The notes under the pieces: model-generated
What the model was told of the DNA's origin: nothing
The model's input: only the letters and a program-made list of their open reading frames with translations
Database searches by the model: none
Translations under genes and position numbers: made by a program
In this document: positions 8,997 to 10,700 of the stretch, piece by piece
How the letters are laid out: the number at the start of each line of letters is the position of its first letter
How positions within the stretch are numbered: position 1 is the stretch's first letter
Assembly (NCBI GenBank): GCA_001414345.1
Contig: LLCB01000730.1
Coordinates: 1 to 10,700, forward strand
DNA: 10,700 nucleotides
DNA from: Hymenoscyphus infarciens
Lineage: Eukaryota; Ascomycota; Leotiomycetes; Helotiales; Helotiaceae
Direction: 5' to 3'

Positions 8997-9220
8997 AGTT
9001 TAATAAGAGTAAAGATAACTAGTAATAGTAGAAGTCGTAGTAGTAGTAACTATATAGAGCATAGTAGTAGTAGTAGTAATAGTAATATAGTATATTTATT
9101 TCTATAAAAAATAAAAATAAAATAAAAATAGAAAAAGATTTAAAAGTAAAAGAGTTTATTTAACTATAATATAATAATATAATAAAAGTAAGAGTTTAAA
9201 GTTAAATAAAAATTAAAAGT
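8997..9220. other. Spacer with TAG tracts and A-rich stretch
   Basis: No gene is supported. Contains short TAG/GTA tracts near 9040 and 9063-9080 and an A-rich run around 9105-9140. Confidence 0.5.
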
Positions 9221-9510
9221 AACTATTAACTAAATAAAGTATAAGAGTAATTACTAAAGTATAAGAATAACTATAAACTAAGTAAAGTATAAAAGTAACT
9301 ACTAACTAAATATAGTATAAGAATAACTACTAACTAAATATAGTATAAGAATAACTACTAACTAAGTAAAGTATAAAAGTAACTACTAACTAAGTAAAGT
9401 ATAAGAGTAACTACTAACTAAATATAGTATAAAAGTAACTATTAACTAAGTAAAGTATAAGAGTAACTGCTAACTAAGTATAGTATAAAGAGAACTAGGA
9501 ACTAAGTAAC
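9221..9510 (+). repeat. 28 bp minisatellite, about 10 units
   Basis: Units begin AACTACTAACTAAGTAAAGT and end ATAAGAGT. Full units start at 9221, 9269, 9297, 9325, 9353, 9381, 9409, 9437 and 9465; one shortened 20-base unit starts at 9249 and a partial unit at 9493. Units differ at a few positions (AAGTAAAG or AAATATAG; GAGT, AAGT or GAAT). The 9465 unit keeps AACTGCTAAC, with a TpG lost in the others. There is no spacer between units, so this is a satellite rather than a CRISPR array. Confidence 0.93.
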
Positions 9511-9694
9511 TAGATTAGGTATTTTATAAGTTATAAAGAGAGATAGTAGTAGTAGTAGTAGTAGTAGTTATAGAAGTTATAGAAAGCTTATTAAGAAGAA
9601 GATATAAGTATAAGAAAGTATTAATTTCTAAGTTAAAGTAGGTAGGTAGATAAGCTAGTGCTTAGTTAGCTATATAATTATATATATAAAGCTA
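9504..9694 (+). repeat. 191 bp direct repeat, copy 2
   Basis: Second copy of 8806-8996, following directly on the minisatellite and overlapping its last partial unit. Differences from copy 1 are substitutions only; the triplet tract has the same length. The encoded reading is conserved (LDQVFYKLQRE, Val run, SLLRRRYKYKK, ISKL, RQASAQLAIQLYI). Confidence 0.85.
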
Positions 9695-9728
9695 AAGTTA
9701 TAATAAATATAAGAGTTAAAGCTATTTT

Positions 9729-9865
9729 ATAAAAAGAGAATTAAAGTTATTAAGCTATAAAAGAGTTAAGGTTATTAAGTAATAAAAGAGTTATAGTTAT
9801 TATAATATAAAAGAGTTAAGGTTATTAAGCTATAAAAGAGCTAACGCTTTAAGGTTATAAAGAAT
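9729..9865 (+). repeat. 25 bp tandem repeat, about 5 units
   Basis: Units follow the pattern ATAAAAGAGTTAAGGTTATT plus AAGCT. Clear units start near 9757, 9782, 9807 and 9832, with a degenerate unit before them. Sequence differs from the 28 bp array, so it is a second satellite in the same tail. Confidence 0.8.
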
Positions 9866-10026
9866 AAGAGTTTTAGAAGAAAGTATTTAAAATATTATAT
9901 TAAGTAAAAAGAAAAGAAATTAAAAAGAATTAAGATTAAAATTATTAGATTTAAAAAGAAGAAAGAGAATAAGTATTAAAGAAAGAAAAAAAAGAAAGTA
10001 TTTATAAAAGTAATAAGATAAATATA
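9866..10026 (+). other. Purine-rich stretch, no gene
   Basis: Strong A+G bias on the + strand (runs such as AAGAAGAAAGAGAATAAG and GAAAGAAAAAAAAGAAAG). No TpG/CpA to be hit by RIP in such a stretch. No gene or RNA is supported. Confidence 0.55.
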
Positions 10027-10029
10027 TAT

Positions 10030-10267
10030 AAATAGTAAGAGGTTTAAAGTAGTAGTAGTAGTAGTAGTAGTATATATATAATAGCAAAGAAGAGTAGAAA
10101 ATATAAGAGAATAACTACTAACTACAAAGTAGCTAAAGATAAAGTAAAAATATATTAAAAAGGAAGTATAAAAGTAAAAGTAGAGGTAGTAATAGTAGTA
10201 CTTATATAATAGTAAGGAAGAGTAGTAAACATAAGAGAATAATAGCTAGTTATAAAGTAGGTAAAGG
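10030..10267 (+). repeat. Repeat pair spaced 128 bp with TAG tract
   Basis: 10081-10140 and 10209-10267 share ATAGYAARGAAGAGTAG, then AAGAGAATAA, then AAAGTAG.TAAAG. Both copies are preceded by a GTAGTA tract; the first tract (10051-10073) is longer. The second copy runs into the CTCAACA end described next. Confidence 0.72.
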
Positions 10268-10292
10268 CGAAGCCTAAGTCTTATTCTCAACA
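10262..10292 (-). mobile_element. Possible LTR end (TGTTGAGAATAAGACTTAGG)
   Basis: Read on the minus strand from 10292, the sequence begins TGTTGAGAATAAGACTTAGG and continues CTTCGCC. Copia-type LTRs in fungi often start with TGTTGAGAATA and end in CA. The conversion from heavily mutated DNA to lightly mutated DNA takes place about here. The partner end, a target-site duplication and a primer-binding site were not found, so the call rests on the terminal motif alone. Confidence 0.35.
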
Positions 10293-10319
10293 AGATTTTA
10301 CGTTACACTACCTCTTTAT

Positions 10320-10365
10320 AAACCGAAAACAGAGAGAGTAGTATAGGTCGGTTTTATACTACTCT
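10320..10365. repeat. Hairpin with two nested inverted repeats
   Basis: AGAGTAGTATA (10335-10345) and TATACTACTCT (10355-10365) are exact inverse copies around a nine-base loop. A second pair, AAACCGA (10320-10326) and TCGGTTT (10348-10354), overlaps it, so two alternative foldings are possible. It sits in the island where CpA survives. No function is known to me. Confidence 0.7.
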
Positions 10366-10520
10366 ATAAGTATTATAAAACTAAGACTAAGAAAATACTT
10401 TATATAAGCTTTTATACTATAAATCATACACTCTTTAAGATAGGCTTTCTAGAAAATTTCTATCTATTTTATTTTAATAGGTTAGGGTTACGTTTTCCTA
10501 CTTAGTAATCCTTCTTAATT
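10366..10520. other. Moderately mutated flank, no gene
   Basis: Retains some CpA (TCATACACTC near 10426) and the telomere-like motif at 10480. No coding frame is supported. Confidence 0.5.
10480..10490 (+). repeat. Telomere-like motif GGTTAGGGTTA
   Basis: Eleven bases match the fungal telomere repeat TTAGGG in phase (GG-TTAGGG-TTA). It is under two units, so it could be chance; the nearby TLH relic makes it worth noting. Confidence 0.3.
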
Positions 10521-10700
10521 TCCTCCTAAGACTACCTTCTTTCTTAACTTTAAATACGTATATTATAACTAATACTAAATAAAAACTAATAATAAATATA
10601 GAATACTATAATTAACTATTAATAGTACTATAATATATAATAATATTATAATATTTACTAAAGTAAAGCTTTATATATATTATTCTAGTTTTAGGAGTTA
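10521..10700. other. AT-rich end of window, no gene
   Basis: A pyrimidine-rich segment (about 10500-10550) is followed by AT-rich DNA with many TAATA/TATTA words. Nothing else could be supported. Confidence 0.5.

Larger units (their letters stand above)
1..10700. other. RIP-degraded AT-rich fungal DNA (whole window)
   Basis: CpA and TpG are nearly missing across long stretches while TpA is greatly over-represented; for example the first 780 bases show only about one CpA. Conserved helicase residues between 6.9 and 8.1 kb are changed G-to-A or C-to-T in exactly the TpG/CpA context. This is the known signature of repeat-induced point mutation in filamentous ascomycetes, which acts on duplicated DNA. 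The intensity varies: strongest in 1-4090, lower in 4740-8800, weakest in two small islands near 4.1 and 10.3 kb. The assignment to a Pezizomycotina fungus is inference from this signature together with the helicase family. Confidence 0.88.

Noticed and set aside
9221..9510. CRISPR array
   Set aside because: The 28 bp units adjoin with no unique spacers, and the context is eukaryotic.
10450..10470. tRNA or other structured RNA in the less mutated right flank
   Set aside because: No cloverleaf, A/B-box or recognisable RNA motif could be identified.
1..10700. Organelle, Plasmodium-like or bacterial AT-rich genome
   Set aside because: Low GC is caused by specific loss of CpA/TpG, coding frames are broken, and the recognised gene is a fungal helicase family. 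No organelle or bacterial genes are present.

Overview
The window looks like AT-rich, subtelomere-like or repeat-island DNA from a filamentous ascomycete (Pezizomycotina) that has been heavily degraded by repeat-induced point mutation (RIP). CpA and TpG are almost absent over long stretches and TpA is in large excess. Old CAG/CTG triplet tracts now read TAG/CTA. Conserved protein motifs in the one recognisable gene are damaged almost only by C-to-T and G-to-A changes. I see no intact gene, no tRNA or rRNA, and nothing bacterial. The species cannot be named from the sequence.

Layout. 1-780 is very AT-rich DNA without a credible gene. It holds three diverged copies of a ~60 bp motif spaced 150-180 bp apart and two near-perfect palindromes. 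790-3911 reads on the + strand as a decayed coding region: a weak upstream part, then a part beginning at a surviving ATG at 1746 (103 codons before the first stop), then frame-shifted continuations with a serine run near 2965. I do not recognise its product. 3912-4090 is a spacer. 4091-4200 is a small island where CpA/TpG survive. At this point the sequence changes from very strongly AT-biased to somewhat richer, which suggests a border between two repeats or two histories of mutation.

4722 to about 8808 is the main discovery: a full-length but dead copy of a telomere-linked RecQ-type helicase (TLH) gene on the + strand. It reads in one frame from about 4722 to 7265 and, after a one-base insertion inside the DExH box, in the next frame from 7267 onward. 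Walker A, DECH, motif V, motif VI and a cysteine cluster are all recognisable once TpA is read back as TpG or CpA. The gene is peppered with relict triplet-repeat tracts that encoded Ala, Ser, Gln or Leu runs.

Downstream (8806-10292) is a repeat-rich tail: a 191 bp block duplicated 698 bp apart, a 28 bp minisatellite between the two copies, a 25 bp tandem repeat, and a 128 bp-spaced repeat pair ending in CTCAACA, which looks like an LTR end. 10293-10520 is a second lightly mutated island with a strong hairpin and an 11 nt telomere-like motif; the last 180 bases are plain AT-rich DNA. Nothing here works as an operon or system today. The window records a subtelomere-type helicase repeat, its satellite tail and neighbouring repeats that the host genome has silenced by mutation.
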